Positions 18,664 through 28,600 of a DNA stretch of 64,000 nucleotides are shown here, in pieces (position 1 is the stretch's first letter; every line of letters begins with the position of its first letter). Location: NCBI RefSeq assembly GCF_016807185.1, contig NZ_JAEVYN010000001.1:1116001-1180000 (forward strand), in the 5' to 3' direction. The notes beneath the pieces are model-generated. The model was not told the origin of the DNA. It saw only the letters and a program-made list of their open reading frames with translations, and searched no databases. The position numbers were made by a program, and so were the translations under genes. The stretch is from Leptolyngbya sp. Cla-17. GTDB lineage: Bacteria; Cyanobacteriota; Cyanobacteriia; Leptolyngbyales; Leptolyngbyaceae.

Positions 18664-19440
18664 ATGTTTCAAACAGGCTTGATTGGGTATACCGGCTTTG
18701 TGGGCAGCAATTTAACTCGGCTGACAGTTTTTGATGCGTGCTACAACACCCAAAATATTGCAGAGATTTCAGGGCAAGCGTTTGAAACTCTGGTCTGTGC
18801 TGCACCGCAAGCGAAAAAATGGTGGGCAAATCAGCATCCGGATGAAGACTGTGCTTTGGTGAAGCAGTTAATCAACCACTTGAAGCACACTCAGGTAGAG
18901 CGGTTTATTTTGATTTCTTCAATTGATGTGTTTCCGACGGTGGTTGGGGTGGATGAAACCTTTGATTGTGCTAGTCAATCAAATCATGCCTATGGGCGTA
19001 ATCGGCTGATGCTGGAGCAGTTTGTGGCGGCACACTTTCCCTTAGCTCATATCGTGCGCTTACCAGGATTGTTTGGTCCTGGGCTGAGAAAGAACGTGAT
19101 TTTTGACATGATTAACCACAATCAGCCTGAAAAGATTGATCCAGACAGTCGGTTTCAATGGTATGACGTGACACGGCTGTGGGCAGACCTGCAAACGGTG
19201 GTTCAGAAAGACTTACGCTTGGTGATGTTGGCAACTGAACCCGTTGCTACGAAAGAGATTCAGGAGCAGTTTTTCCCGACGGTAGAGATCGGTGCAGAGG
19301 CAAGTGGATCTGCGTTTTATGATGTGCATACTTGCCATGCTAAGGCATTAGGTGGCAGTGGCAAGTATCTGCTGACTAAAGAACAAGTGCTGCAAGACAT
19401 TGGACGATTTGTTGCAACAGAGCCGAGGCAAGCCGAATGA
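18664..19440 (+). CDS. NAD-dependent epimerase/dehydratase-like (extended SDR) protein
   Basis: A 258-residue Rossmann-fold protein. The nucleotide-binding motif GYTGFVGSNL is at residues 8-17. ILISSIDVFP is the beta-strand region with the conserved serines, and YGRNR is in the position of the catalytic Tyr-x-x-x-Lys, with Arg in place of Lys. The fold suggests NAD(P)-dependent conversion of a nucleotide sugar, but the replaced lysine makes activity uncertain. Its stop codon overlaps the next gene's start (ATGA), so the two are translationally coupled. Confidence 0.7.
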   Translation: MFQTGLIGYTGFVGSNLTRLTVFDACYNTQNIAEISGQAFETLVCAAPQAKKWWANQHPDEDCALVKQLINHLKHTQVERFILISSIDVFPTVVGVDETFDCASQSNHAYGRNRLMLEQFVAAHFPLAHIVRLPGLFGPGLRKNVIFDMINHNQPEKIDPDSRFQWYDVTRLWADLQTVVQKDLRLVMLATEPVATKEIQEQFFPTVEIGAEASGSAFYDVHTCHAKALGGSGKYLLTKEQVLQDIGRFVATEPRQAE

Positions 19441-20246
19441 AGCTAACAATTTCTAATATTGCCTGGACGGATGCAGAGGATGAAGCAGTGCTGGCGCTGC
19501 TGCCTAGTTTGGGCGTGAACGCTGTGGAATTGGCACCCACACGTATTTGGTCAGAGTGGGAATTTGCTCCACCAGAGATTTCTGCCTATCGGGAGTATTT
19601 GCAAACGCAAGGGCTGGTGTGTTCTTCGTTGCAGGCAATTGTTTACAAAAAGCCCGATTTGAAGGTGTTTGGGTCGGCAGCAGAACGGGCGGGACTGATT
19701 GCCCATTTGAAACGGGTGGCGGATCTGGCAGTAGCGTTGGGGGCAAAGCCACTGGTGTTTGGGGCACCAAAAAACCGCGATCGCGGCAACTTAGATGATA
19801 AAACTGCCTTTGCCCAAGCAGCGGATCTGTTTGCAGAGGTGGGGGACTATTGCCAGCAGCAGGGCGTGTGTTTGTGCATTGAACCAAATCCCACAGACTA
19901 TGCCTGCAACTTTATTACTGATAGTCAAAGTGGAGCGCAACTAGTGCGATCAGTGAATTCCCCTGGTTTTCGACTCCATCTGGATGCAGCAGGAATGCAT
20001 TTAGCTGGCGAAAATATTCCTCAAGCACTGGAATCCACAATAGACGTGCTGGAACATATCCACATTAGCGAACCGAATTTGGGAACTTTCAGTGCGCCCC
20101 AAGTTGCCCATAAGCAGGTTGCTGCGACGCTGCGATCGCTCGACTGGAACAAGTGGATTTCGATTGAAATGAGAGCGTCGGATGATGCGATTGCTAATAT
20201 TACACAGGCGATCGCTATGGTTAAAGAAATCTATGAGGTGGCATGA
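19437..20246 (+). CDS. sugar phosphate isomerase/epimerase family (xylose isomerase-like TIM barrel)
   Basis: A 269-residue protein of the AP endonuclease 2 / xylose isomerase-like TIM-barrel superfamily. Metal-binding positions are visible: E in CLCIEPNP, D in FRLHLDAAGMHL, H in EHIHISEPN and E in WISIEMRA. Such enzymes isomerise or epimerise sugars or inositols. It overlaps by four bases with both the gene before and the gene after (ATGA junctions), pointing to one coupled operon with the SDR protein and the glycosyltransferase. The exact substrate is unknown. Confidence 0.75.
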   Translation: MKLTISNIAWTDAEDEAVLALLPSLGVNAVELAPTRIWSEWEFAPPEISAYREYLQTQGLVCSSLQAIVYKKPDLKVFGSAAERAGLIAHLKRVADLAVALGAKPLVFGAPKNRDRGNLDDKTAFAQAADLFAEVGDYCQQQGVCLCIEPNPTDYACNFITDSQSGAQLVRSVNSPGFRLHLDAAGMHLAGENIPQALESTIDVLEHIHISEPNLGTFSAPQVAHKQVAATLRSLDWNKWISIEMRASDDAIANITQAIAMVKEIYEVA

Positions 20247-21070
20247 GCAATCCATTCACACAATCATCGTCCTCAGAGCCGACCGAGTGGGAATTGCCAA
20301 CCTTTACCGTATCGGAGTTTGCGCCCCGTCGCCATGCTTATTGCATTGGCATTCCTATCATCAACGAAGGGGAGCGAATTAGAGCTCAGCTACAGCGGAT
20401 GTATGATTTAGGGCTGCATAAATTTGCCGATATTGTAATTGCTGATGGCGGCAGCACTGACGGATCAACAGATCGCGATCAACTTGCCCCATTTGGCATT
20501 CGGACATTGCTCACCAAAACTGGAAAGGGTAAGCTCAGTGCCCAATTACGGATGTTTTTTGCCTATGCAATTACCCAAGGCTACGACGGTATGGTGATTA
20601 TTGATGGCAATAATAAAGATGGTGTAGACGCGATTCCCAAGTTTCTAACCGCCCTGGAGCAAGGCTGGGATTATGTGCAAGGATCACGCTACATCCCTGG
20701 TGGCGAAGAGAAAAACACACCGCTGTCTCGCAAAATAGCGGTCATGTTCATCCATGCGCCAGTGATTAGTTTGGCAGCCCGTCATCGCTACACTGATACG
20801 ACTAACGGATTTAGAGCTGTCAGCCGTCGCTTCTTGCTTGATAGCAAACTGCAACCCTTTCGCGACGTGTTCAACACTTATAATTTGCACTATTACCTAT
20901 CAGTGATGGCTCCCCGGTTGGGCTATCGGGTGAAAGAACTACCTGTGTCGCGAGTGTATCCCGCTGAGGGTCCAACGCCTAGCAAAATCAAAGGGTTTAA
21001 GGGAGAATGGCATGTGTTAACCCAGCTGTTCAAAACAGCGCTGGGGTTCTACCGTCCATCATCCAACTGA
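20243..21070 (+). CDS. glycosyltransferase family 2
   Basis: A 275-residue cytoplasmic GT-A glycosyltransferase of the dolichyl-phosphate mannose synthase-like group. The N-terminal strand reads CIGIPIINEGERI, the nucleotide-sugar region has IVIADGGSTDGST, and the presumed metal site is VIIDGNNKDG. A GSRYIPGGEE segment and the acceptor-side FNTYNLHYYLSV follow. No membrane helices are obvious. It is coupled by a 4-base overlap to the isomerase gene upstream. Donor and acceptor sugars cannot be told from sequence. Confidence 0.82.
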   Translation: MSNPFTQSSSSEPTEWELPTFTVSEFAPRRHAYCIGIPIINEGERIRAQLQRMYDLGLHKFADIVIADGGSTDGSTDRDQLAPFGIRTLLTKTGKGKLSAQLRMFFAYAITQGYDGMVIIDGNNKDGVDAIPKFLTALEQGWDYVQGSRYIPGGEEKNTPLSRKIAVMFIHAPVISLAARHRYTDTTNGFRAVSRRFLLDSKLQPFRDVFNTYNLHYYLSVMAPRLGYRVKELPVSRVYPAEGPTPSKIKGFKGEWHVLTQLFKTALGFYRPSSN

Positions 21071-21094
21071 ATTTTAGGAGCTTAAAAACAATCG

Positions 21095-22204
21095 GTGGTG
21101 CAGCTTAATCACGCGATCGCAGTTATTGGCGGCGGCTTTTATGGATGCAGCGTTGCAGAATATTTGGCGAAGCAAGGAGCCGAGGTGATTTTGTTTGAGC
21201 AAGCATCTGATCTGATGACTCGTGCTTCCTACAACAATCAGGCTCGCTTGCATAACGGCTATCACTACCCTCGCAGTTTCAGTACTGCCTATCGCAGTCG
21301 GCTAAATTTTTCGCGGTTCCTGCATGATTATCGTCCAGCGATCGCCACGAATTTTGTCAAACTCTACGCGATCGCGCGGCTGTCTTCCAAAGTCAGTTCA
21401 CGCCAGTTTGAATATTTTTGCCAAAACATCGAAGCACCCTTCACTCCTGCCCGCACAAGTTTTGCCGATTTGTTTTCGCCGCGCCTAATTGCGGCGGTAT
21501 ATGAAACTCAGGAATATGCCTTCGATGCGGCAGTACTACGCCGTTTATTGGCGGAACGGTTAGCAAAAGCGGGAGTCAAAATTCGGCTTGATACACCCAT
21601 TGAGCAAATTATTTCCAGCATTAGCCCTGCGCCTATGCAAGTCATCGATCATCAAGGAAACAGCACTCCTGTTGAGTATGTGTTTAACTGCACTTATTCT
21701 GGGTTGAATGGAGTTGTAGGTATCACGCCCACCCAATTGAAGCTGAAACACGAGATTACTGAACTGAGCCTGATTCAACTGCCGCCGGAACTAGAAAATA
21801 TCGCAGTGACAGTGATGGACGGTCCGTTTTTCTCGTTTATGCCCTTTCCTGATCGTGGCTTGTCTACGTTTACCCACGTTCGCTACACTCCTCACGCGGC
21901 CTGGATAGAAGCAGCCAATGATGGGCTGAACCCTTACGAGATGCTAAAAAATTGCGATCGCGCTACGAATTTCGGTTATATGATTCGAGATGCTCAACGC
22001 TATATTCCTTGCTTAGAAACAGCCACCCATCAAGATTCCCTATTTGAAATAAAAACAGTACTGGTTCGCAATGAAGGGGACGACGGACGACCTATTTTGT
22101 TTGAAGTGGATGCTAATGAGCCTCGAATTGTATCAATGTTGGGGTCGAAAATCGACAATATTTATGATGCATATACTGCGATTGATGACTACTTTAAGCA
22201 TTAA
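21095..22204 (+). CDS. FAD-dependent oxidoreductase (DAO family)
   Basis: A 369-residue flavoprotein with the dinucleotide-binding motif AVIGGGFYGCSVAEYLAKQG near residue 9, then ASYNNQARLHNGYHYPRS, typical of oxidoreductases found in surface-polysaccharide clusters. It starts with GTG at 21095, downstream of a TTAGGAG ribosome site; a second GTG follows directly. It lies 24 bases after the glycosyltransferase and probably shares the transcript. It may oxidise a sugar or sugar-linked amine; the substrate is unknown. Confidence 0.75.
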   Translation: MVQLNHAIAVIGGGFYGCSVAEYLAKQGAEVILFEQASDLMTRASYNNQARLHNGYHYPRSFSTAYRSRLNFSRFLHDYRPAIATNFVKLYAIARLSSKVSSRQFEYFCQNIEAPFTPARTSFADLFSPRLIAAVYETQEYAFDAAVLRRLLAERLAKAGVKIRLDTPIEQIISSISPAPMQVIDHQGNSTPVEYVFNCTYSGLNGVVGITPTQLKLKHEITELSLIQLPPELENIAVTVMDGPFFSFMPFPDRGLSTFTHVRYTPHAAWIEAANDGLNPYEMLKNCDRATNFGYMIRDAQRYIPCLETATHQDSLFEIKTVLVRNEGDDGRPILFEVDANEPRIVSMLGSKIDNIYDAYTAIDDYFKH

Positions 22205-22369
22205 AGTTGAGCGTTAAACATAGAGAAAAATTTAAGCTGTTGACCCTTAAACACCAGACCCTATCCAAGAACGGTTACCCAAACCCCATCACGGCTAAGC
22301 TAAGATGACTCTAATTTTTTGCAGTCTGATCTGTGGGTTGCTGAGGAGCATAAAAGGCATTATTTGATC

Positions 22370-23386
22370 ATGAGTAGTCGTTTAAATCGTCGATCTGACG
22401 TGATGGTATCTGTGATATCGCCCATCAGCAATGCAGAAAGTTGGATTGCCAGCTATTTGCACGAAATTTCATCTCTTTTATCGGAAGAATTTAAAGACTA
22501 TGAAATTGTGTTGATTGACAATGCATCTTCTGATGAAACGGTGCAGGTGGTTGAGCACCTTCAGCAAGAATTAAAAAACGTTCAGCTTTATTGCTTAGCA
22601 CGAAAAATTCCCCATGAAAGTGCTTTTGTGGTTGGGTTGGAGCAAGCGATCGGGGATGTATTGATCACTCTGGATGCTGCTTATGATCCGGTGGAGCCAA
22701 TTACTGAAATGTTGCAGATGAGCTATGGCGGAATAGATATTGTCTATGGGGCAAGGAGCGATCGCGCTCAAGGGGGAAAACGAAGCCTTTATAATTCGCT
22801 GAGCCGCATCTTTTTCCGGTTCTATCGTCAAATTACCAAAGAGAATCTTCCACTTTCAGTATCAACTCTGCGCTTATACACCCGTCGAGCAATTAATGCT
22901 TTTTTGGATAACGGCGATCGCTATAATCTTTTCCCAGTCATTGCCGCCTTCTCAGGACTGAGATATAAAACCTTTAGTTATCAACGCCTGAACCGCACTG
23001 GCAAAGCTAGCAATCAAAGCTATTCAGAAGCAATTTCAAGAGCATTTCGCCTAATTTTTCTATCCTCCCATTACCCCCTGCGCTTACTCACTTTAACGGC
23101 ATTGGCAGGCGCTTTTTTGAATGTAGCTTACAGTATTTATGTCTTATTTATAAATCTGTTTAAGTCTAGAGTTGCAGAAGGATGGACAACGCTTTCTTTG
23201 CAGAATTCGGTAATGTTTTTCATTTTATTTATGATTTTAGCAGTGCTGTGCGAATATGTTTCTCGCTTAGTAATGACCAGTCAAAATCGCCCCTTTTATT
23301 TAGTCACACGAGAAAGTAGAAGCTTAGTATTGGCTCGCAAAGAAGAAATTAACGTCATTCAAAATGAAGCTAGACCACGCGAATAA
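22370..23386 (+). CDS. glycosyltransferase family 2 with two C-terminal membrane helices (GtrB-like)
   Basis: A 338-residue protein with an N-terminal GT-A domain (VSVISPISNAESW, IVLIDNASSDETVQVV, DVLITLDAAYDPVEP, YGARSDR) and two hydrophobic helices near the C-terminus (around TLTALAGAFLNVAYSIYVLF and VMFFILFMILAVLCEYV). This is the plan of polyprenyl-phosphate glycosyltransferases such as GtrB/DPM1, which load a sugar onto a lipid carrier at the cytoplasmic face. The ATG at 22370 is preferred to an upstream TTG. Neighbouring multi-membrane proteins could use the lipid-linked sugar; that is inference. Confidence 0.78.
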   Translation: MSSRLNRRSDVMVSVISPISNAESWIASYLHEISSLLSEEFKDYEIVLIDNASSDETVQVVEHLQQELKNVQLYCLARKIPHESAFVVGLEQAIGDVLITLDAAYDPVEPITEMLQMSYGGIDIVYGARSDRAQGGKRSLYNSLSRIFFRFYRQITKENLPLSVSTLRLYTRRAINAFLDNGDRYNLFPVIAAFSGLRYKTFSYQRLNRTGKASNQSYSEAISRAFRLIFLSSHYPLRLLTLTALAGAFLNVAYSIYVLFINLFKSRVAEGWTTLSLQNSVMFFILFMILAVLCEYVSRLVMTSQNRPFYLVTRESRSLVLARKEEINVIQNEARPRE

Positions 23387-23450
23387 TGTATCCAAGTGCT
23401 AGTCATCCTTGGTTTATTCATATTTTTGGCTCTGGCAGTAAGAAGATAAA

Positions 23451-26400
23451 ATGAGAAACTTCAATTATTTGAAACCTTTACTTATTCCGCCAGTTTTAGT
23501 GTGGGAATATGGGTTTGTTTCATTATTATTAGCAACTGTCCTTTCTAGAGGAATTGCTGCGGGATACGCTGCGTTGATTCCCCAGAAATATTCCCAGCTA
23601 ACAGTTGGAAGCATTACGTGGGAGGTAGGCTCAAAAAATCCTGATTACCTAATTCTGCTGGGGTTTGTAGTGGGATTTTTTGCCATCTACCTAGGATTTC
23701 GCCTATTTGCAGAGTCTATTCGAAAACACAATGGTATAGCTGCAGAATCAGCCCATCGTCAACTATTGATCTATTCCATGATTCCAGTCTGCCTCTGGAT
23801 TGGAAACATTTTCCTAGTTAGCATACCTACGTTAGAGCTAGTGATTGTCTCTACCGTATTGGTCATACTAACGATCGCATTTTCCGCAGGTTTACTAGCT
23901 AAGAACTTGTGGTTTGAGATGGGCGATCGCTACCTTGCTTGTGTGGGTAGCAGCTTGCTTATTATTTTATTAGGCTTGTTTAATGGTATTGCTCTCTGTC
24001 TCGCAATAGGTCGCCTTAACTTAAGCTGGCAACTTACAATAGATACAGTCATTATTACTGCATCTGTCATTACCATTGCTTTAATCATTGCGCTGTTAAC
24101 AATTTGGTTGCTAAAACGAACTGCAGCTGACCCGTTACTATTAAAGCTAAGTCGTTTATTAGTTATTGCTCAAGGCTTTTTACCTCTTTGCTTTTTTGTT
24201 TTACTGCCAAACCCTTGGACAGATGGGAAAACGAAATTTTACGGCTTTCCAATTGCAATCGCGCTTTACGTTTTGATCATCAGTTTGGTTGTGATTTCAT
24301 GGGTTGACTTGGTAAAACGCTTTCAGAAAATCACCTTATCTGAGCAAGCGCGCATCTCATTTTCTGCGGTTTCGCCAATTTGTTTAATTGCATTACTGCT
24401 GTATATCAAAGCACCGATTGTTGGGGTGAGTTACCTTCCCGCAGATGACTACCACTGGGGTGAATTCATTCTACCTTTTTGGTTGACTCAAACCTTTGGC
24501 TTTATTCCTTATCAGGATTATGAACCTGCGCGAGGATTGGTGAATTATGTTTTGGGACTATTTGCGAACCTGTTTCTTGATGGAACTGCCGCATCTTATA
24601 TGGCAATATCTGGAAAAGCGATTCTGTTTTTGCCATTTTTTGCGATCGCATTCTTTGCAATTTCTCCCTCCATTGGCTTGATGCCTACATTTTTAACCTT
24701 GGTGTTGATGCCTAGCCCCGGAGGACTGTTTGAAATTGACTTAATGGTTACGGCAGGACTTTGTATTCTGGCAAATACGTTCCTCAAACAAACCCCGATT
24801 ACTTGGTTACTCACTTGGTTAGCGATTAGCATTGCTTTGATTTTATTTGCCCCAGGACAAGGAGGATTATTTGTAATTTCAACGCTTCCTTTAGTCGCTT
24901 TTGTTAGTTATCAATTGATTCGGAGCGATCGCAAAGCGTTGATGCGGACGGCGATCGTCACAGCAATTATTTTCTGTATCATTGCTTTACTAACACCCCT
25001 AGATGAAATGTTGCTTGGTGCAATCCGATACGGTGCCGAACAATCTTCTCTCAACAGCACGGCTTATGGCGTGGAATGGTTCAAAAGCCGGGGGAGCCAA
25101 AGTTTCTTAACCTATCCACTGTGGGAGTTTGTTCGCACAGCTTGGATTGTAGGGAGTGTTGCAATTGGGCTACTAATCTATCGAGTTTTAGTTGAGAAAA
25201 AGTCGATAGATACGGCAAGCTTTTTAGCATATTCCGTTCCAATATTCTTAATTACACTACTACTAATTCCGCGATCAGTGGGTCGAATTGATCCGGGGTC
25301 AATGTCTCGATTAGGAAACACGACTGCTTGGGTGATTTGTTTGCTCTTGCCAATTGTCTTATTGATTGCATTTGAACAGAAAAGAAAGCCACTGATTTTA
25401 ATTTCGGTTGCCTTACTAGGTGGCATTGTTTCATCAGCTTTGCAAGGGTTGCCCAGTTTTGAATTAGCCGTGCGGCAACCTGTTGAAGCCATCAATGTTA
25501 CGGGAATGAATTTTGTAGATGGCAACAGATTCGGTATGCCAGGTCTTAATAAAGGCATTGTTGAACCCGATCAGTTGAATCGATTGCTAACCTTAAAACC
25601 ATTGCTCAACGGTTTAATTGATTCGGGAGAAACCTACCTGGATCTCAGTAACCGCGGTGCTCAACATTATTATTTAGGCTATCCTTTACCCATTCAATCG
25701 GGTTCTCCTTATAACTTGATCCACACAAATCAGCAGCTTCGAGCCTTAAAAAAATTAGAAAATAACCCACCTCCTGTCGTCTTAGCCTATGCTTCGTCAG
25801 GTTATTTTGATGGGGGTTCTGCCGCGTTGCGAACCCATTTGCTCTATCGGTTCGCAGCAGAAAATTATGTTCCGTTTGCGATCGATCAGTTCATTTTGTT
25901 GGTGCGTCCTGATCGCGTAGATCGATTGAAAAAGCTCAATCTTTACCAATCTATAGGCAATGAACTGCCCGCGAATGGATTAACTGAAACTATACGAGAA
26001 ATTCAACTGCGGTTGTTAGAAAAAGCATTTCAAGTTCCGTTTATGGATGGATTGCCCAGTTCGTGGGGGCGATCGCTCAGTTCGCTTCAATCCCAAATTC
26101 GCCCTGTGGCAAAAATAGATGAAAAAACTCCCATCGCACTCAACTCGTTAAAACAAACTGATAGGAATCACTACAAAGTCACTGGAACGCAGCCCAGCTT
26201 AAGCCTAGATTTGCGCGCCTTGAAACTAGATGGGCGAGATGCAGGATTGCTGGCATTCAATTTCTCTTGCCAGTCTAGTAAAACTCCTTCTGCTTTAAAG
26301 GTGTTGTGGGGTAGCCAAACGGATGGCGCACCTGACCCAAATATCTCAATTCAATTCAAGCCTAGACCAGGGATGCAGTTAGTGCCGTTGGATGCGGCTC

Positions 26401-26528
26401 CGCGCTGGCTGCTTGCTAAAGGAATTTCCACTATTCAAGTTGCTTTAGACAATCCAGCTTGTACAGACTTTATGCTGAAGGACATCGCTTTGTTTCAACG
26501 CAGTGAGGTTCGCGAAAATCGCCCATGA
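23451..26528 (+). CDS. large multi-membrane protein of unknown function (possible GT-C glycosyltransferase)
   Basis: A 1025-residue protein with about 16 or more hydrophobic helices in its first two thirds and a hydrophilic, probably periplasmic, C-terminal third (from about residue 680). A loop after a helix reads LPADDYHWGEFILPFW followed by PYQDYEPARGLVNY. An acidic DD in the first long loop followed by such residues recalls GT-C enzymes that use lipid-linked sugars. No named family was recognised. It follows the GtrB-like gene by 64 bases and overlaps the amidase gene by four bases, so it is in the same operon. Confidence 0.6.
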   Translation: MRNFNYLKPLLIPPVLVWEYGFVSLLLATVLSRGIAAGYAALIPQKYSQLTVGSITWEVGSKNPDYLILLGFVVGFFAIYLGFRLFAESIRKHNGIAAESAHRQLLIYSMIPVCLWIGNIFLVSIPTLELVIVSTVLVILTIAFSAGLLAKNLWFEMGDRYLACVGSSLLIILLGLFNGIALCLAIGRLNLSWQLTIDTVIITASVITIALIIALLTIWLLKRTAADPLLLKLSRLLVIAQGFLPLCFFVLLPNPWTDGKTKFYGFPIAIALYVLIISLVVISWVDLVKRFQKITLSEQARISFSAVSPICLIALLLYIKAPIVGVSYLPADDYHWGEFILPFWLTQTFGFIPYQDYEPARGLVNYVLGLFANLFLDGTAASYMAISGKAILFLPFFAIAFFAISPSIGLMPTFLTLVLMPSPGGLFEIDLMVTAGLCILANTFLKQTPITWLLTWLAISIALILFAPGQGGLFVISTLPLVAFVSYQLIRSDRKALMRTAIVTAIIFCIIALLTPLDEMLLGAIRYGAEQSSLNSTAYGVEWFKSRGSQSFLTYPLWEFVRTAWIVGSVAIGLLIYRVLVEKKSIDTASFLAYSVPIFLITLLLIPRSVGRIDPGSMSRLGNTTAWVICLLLPIVLLIAFEQKRKPLILISVALLGGIVSSALQGLPSFELAVRQPVEAINVTGMNFVDGNRFGMPGLNKGIVEPDQLNRLLTLKPLLNGLIDSGETYLDLSNRGAQHYYLGYPLPIQSGSPYNLIHTNQQLRALKKLENNPPPVVLAYASSGYFDGGSAALRTHLLYRFAAENYVPFAIDQFILLVRPDRVDRLKKLNLYQSIGNELPANGLTETIREIQLRLLEKAFQVPFMDGLPSSWGRSLSSLQSQIRPVAKIDEKTPIALNSLKQTDRNHYKVTGTQPSLSLDLRALKLDGRDAGLLAFNFSCQSSKTPSALKVLWGSQTDGAPDPNISIQFKPRPGMQLVPLDAAPRWLLAKGISTIQVALDNPACTDFMLKDIALFQRSEVRENRP

Positions 26529-28327
26529 AAATTCCTGTTTTGTTTACCCTAGTGACTTGTTTTTGTCTTTCTATCGTTTGCACAATCCTAGTCTCGGTTC
26601 GGGCAATCGCGGCACAGCCCAAACTATTCATCGCCTATCCACCGCCTACCCATCAAACGACGGCGAACAAAATCTTTTTTATTGGTACGGCTCCAGTGAG
26701 TGGACCAGTGTTGGTCAACGGACAGGCAATCGCCCGCAGCGCCGCTGGACATTTTGCCCCTAGTTTTCCGCTTCAGATTGGAGCAAACCAGTTCACCTTT
26801 CGCTATGGCACGCAAGAAATAAAGCGCACCGTTACCCGAGAAACGAGCGGTGTCACTTTGCCGGTTGGCAACACCTTTGCCAAAGATTCCCTCACACCCG
26901 CCGTAAACATTGGCAGGCTACCGGATGAGTTAATCTGTTTTGGCGCGATCGCCCCACCTGGAGCCACCGTTGGGGTTCGCTTAGGCACCAGTCAAACCGT
27001 GCCGCTTCAACCTCAGGCGCAGTTTGTCGAATTGCCGCCGAATTCAGCGCTGTTAACCCAGCAAAATCAACCCGTTACCGTTAGTGAAGCAGGATTTTAC
27101 CGGGGCTGTGGACGCACTGTGTTAATTGGGGATTTGGGCAGACCTGTATTTGAACTAAACTTGGGCGGTAATACCACACGACAACTGGGAACGGGCAATA
27201 TCCAAATTCTTTCGCCCACGCAGCTAGAAGTAGCAGAAGTCACCGCCGACATTGGCACCGCACGCACAGGACCCAGCACCGATTACTCTCGCCTAACTCC
27301 GTTGCCTAAAGGTACACTCGCAAGCGTCACAGGCTATGAAGGCGACTGGGTGCGATTGGATTATGGTGCCTGGATTAAGCGCCAGGAAGTGCAAGTGCGT
27401 CGTATGGCGGTTCCGCCCACTTCTTTAATTCGGAGCGTCAAAGCAAGATCCGCAGGCAATTGGACAGAGATTGTGTTTCCGTTACAGGTGCCTGTTCCGG
27501 TGACTGTGCAGCAGGGCGATCGCACCTTCACCCTTACCCTCCACAACACCACCGCCCAAACAGATACCGTCAGGCTAGACGACGACCCGTTAATTGCTCG
27601 TCTGGACTGGCAACAAAATCAGCCAGGGCAGGTGCAATATACCTTTAACCTAAAAACAACTCAGCAGTGGGGCTACACGCTGCGGTATGAAGGCACCAGT
27701 CTAGTGCTAGCGCTCAAGCATCCACCCAATGTGAAAAGTGGTGGGAAAAACGCGATCGCAGCAAAACCTCTTGCCGGGACGAAAATTCTGCTTGACCCAG
27801 GGCATGGAGGACCCGAAGATTTGGGGTCAGTCGGTCCCACGGGGCTGCCAGAAAAAGCCGTAGCATTAAAGACTTCCAAACTACTAAGAGACGAATTGAT
27901 TCAGCGTGGCGCAACCGTGGTGATGACCCGTGACAAAGATGCAGATGTAGGGCTGCAAGACCGTGTGAACCTAATTGCTACATCACAGCCAACCCTTGCC
28001 CTGAGTATTCACTACAACGCTCTCCCAGATAGTGGAGATGCAATCAAAACTCAGGGCATTTCAACTTTTTGGTATCAAACTCAAGGTCACAGTCTGGCAG
28101 TGTTTTTACACAACTACCTGGTCAAAACGCTTAAGCGTTCTTCCTATGGAGTGTTTTGGAACAATTTGGCATTGACTCGCCCATCCACCACTCCAGCGGT
28201 GCTGCTAGAGCTAGGGTTTATGATTAACCCCAATGAATATGAATGGATTGTGAATGGGACAGAGCAAAAGAAACTAGCACGAGCGATCGCTGATGGAGTC
28301 ACCGCATGGCTATATAGTCGCTCGTAG
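26525..28327 (+). CDS. amiC: N-acetylmuramoyl-L-alanine amidase with SH3 and AMIN domains
   Basis: A 600-residue exported cell-wall amidase that cuts the bond between muramic acid and the stem peptide during septum or septal-junction formation. An N-terminal hydrophobic segment (LFTLVTCFCLSIVCTILVSV) acts as signal. A bacterial SH3-like region lies near residues 235-295 (EVTADIGTARTGPSTDYSRL). An AMIN-like beta region follows. The C-terminal Amidase_3 domain has zinc ligands visible: H in LLDPGHGGPED, E in TGLPEKAVAL, H in ALSIHYNALPD and the catalytic E in VLLELGFMIN. The start overlaps the previous stop (ATGA). The amiC name follows the cyanobacterial homologues. Confidence 0.88.
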   Translation: MKIPVLFTLVTCFCLSIVCTILVSVRAIAAQPKLFIAYPPPTHQTTANKIFFIGTAPVSGPVLVNGQAIARSAAGHFAPSFPLQIGANQFTFRYGTQEIKRTVTRETSGVTLPVGNTFAKDSLTPAVNIGRLPDELICFGAIAPPGATVGVRLGTSQTVPLQPQAQFVELPPNSALLTQQNQPVTVSEAGFYRGCGRTVLIGDLGRPVFELNLGGNTTRQLGTGNIQILSPTQLEVAEVTADIGTARTGPSTDYSRLTPLPKGTLASVTGYEGDWVRLDYGAWIKRQEVQVRRMAVPPTSLIRSVKARSAGNWTEIVFPLQVPVPVTVQQGDRTFTLTLHNTTAQTDTVRLDDDPLIARLDWQQNQPGQVQYTFNLKTTQQWGYTLRYEGTSLVLALKHPPNVKSGGKNAIAAKPLAGTKILLDPGHGGPEDLGSVGPTGLPEKAVALKTSKLLRDELIQRGATVVMTRDKDADVGLQDRVNLIATSQPTLALSIHYNALPDSGDAIKTQGISTFWYQTQGHSLAVFLHNYLVKTLKRSSYGVFWNNLALTRPSTTPAVLLELGFMINPNEYEWIVNGTEQKKLARAIADGVTAWLYSRS

Positions 28328-28600
28328 ATTAGACATTTTTAAGAATAAGTTTAAGAGTAAAAGAAAGGTGTTTGGCACACTGCTAGACCCGTGATATGAG
28401 GCAAACTGCACCCGCAGGCAGACTAAATTACAGACCCAACCCATGGTCATTTCGTCCATCCAGAAATGTATCCGAAACTCATAGCGGATGTCGCTAAGGC
28501 ACAAAACCGACTCGCGATCGCTTTTTGAAAGAGTCAATACTCTTATGACAGATGATTACGTTTACATTAGCGATATTGCAAATTGTATAACCACACAAGA

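Noticed and set aside
28310..28537. 75-residue minus-strand frame between the amidase and nadE
   Set aside because: No ribosome site, it overlaps the amidase 3' end, and the composition is unlike a gene.
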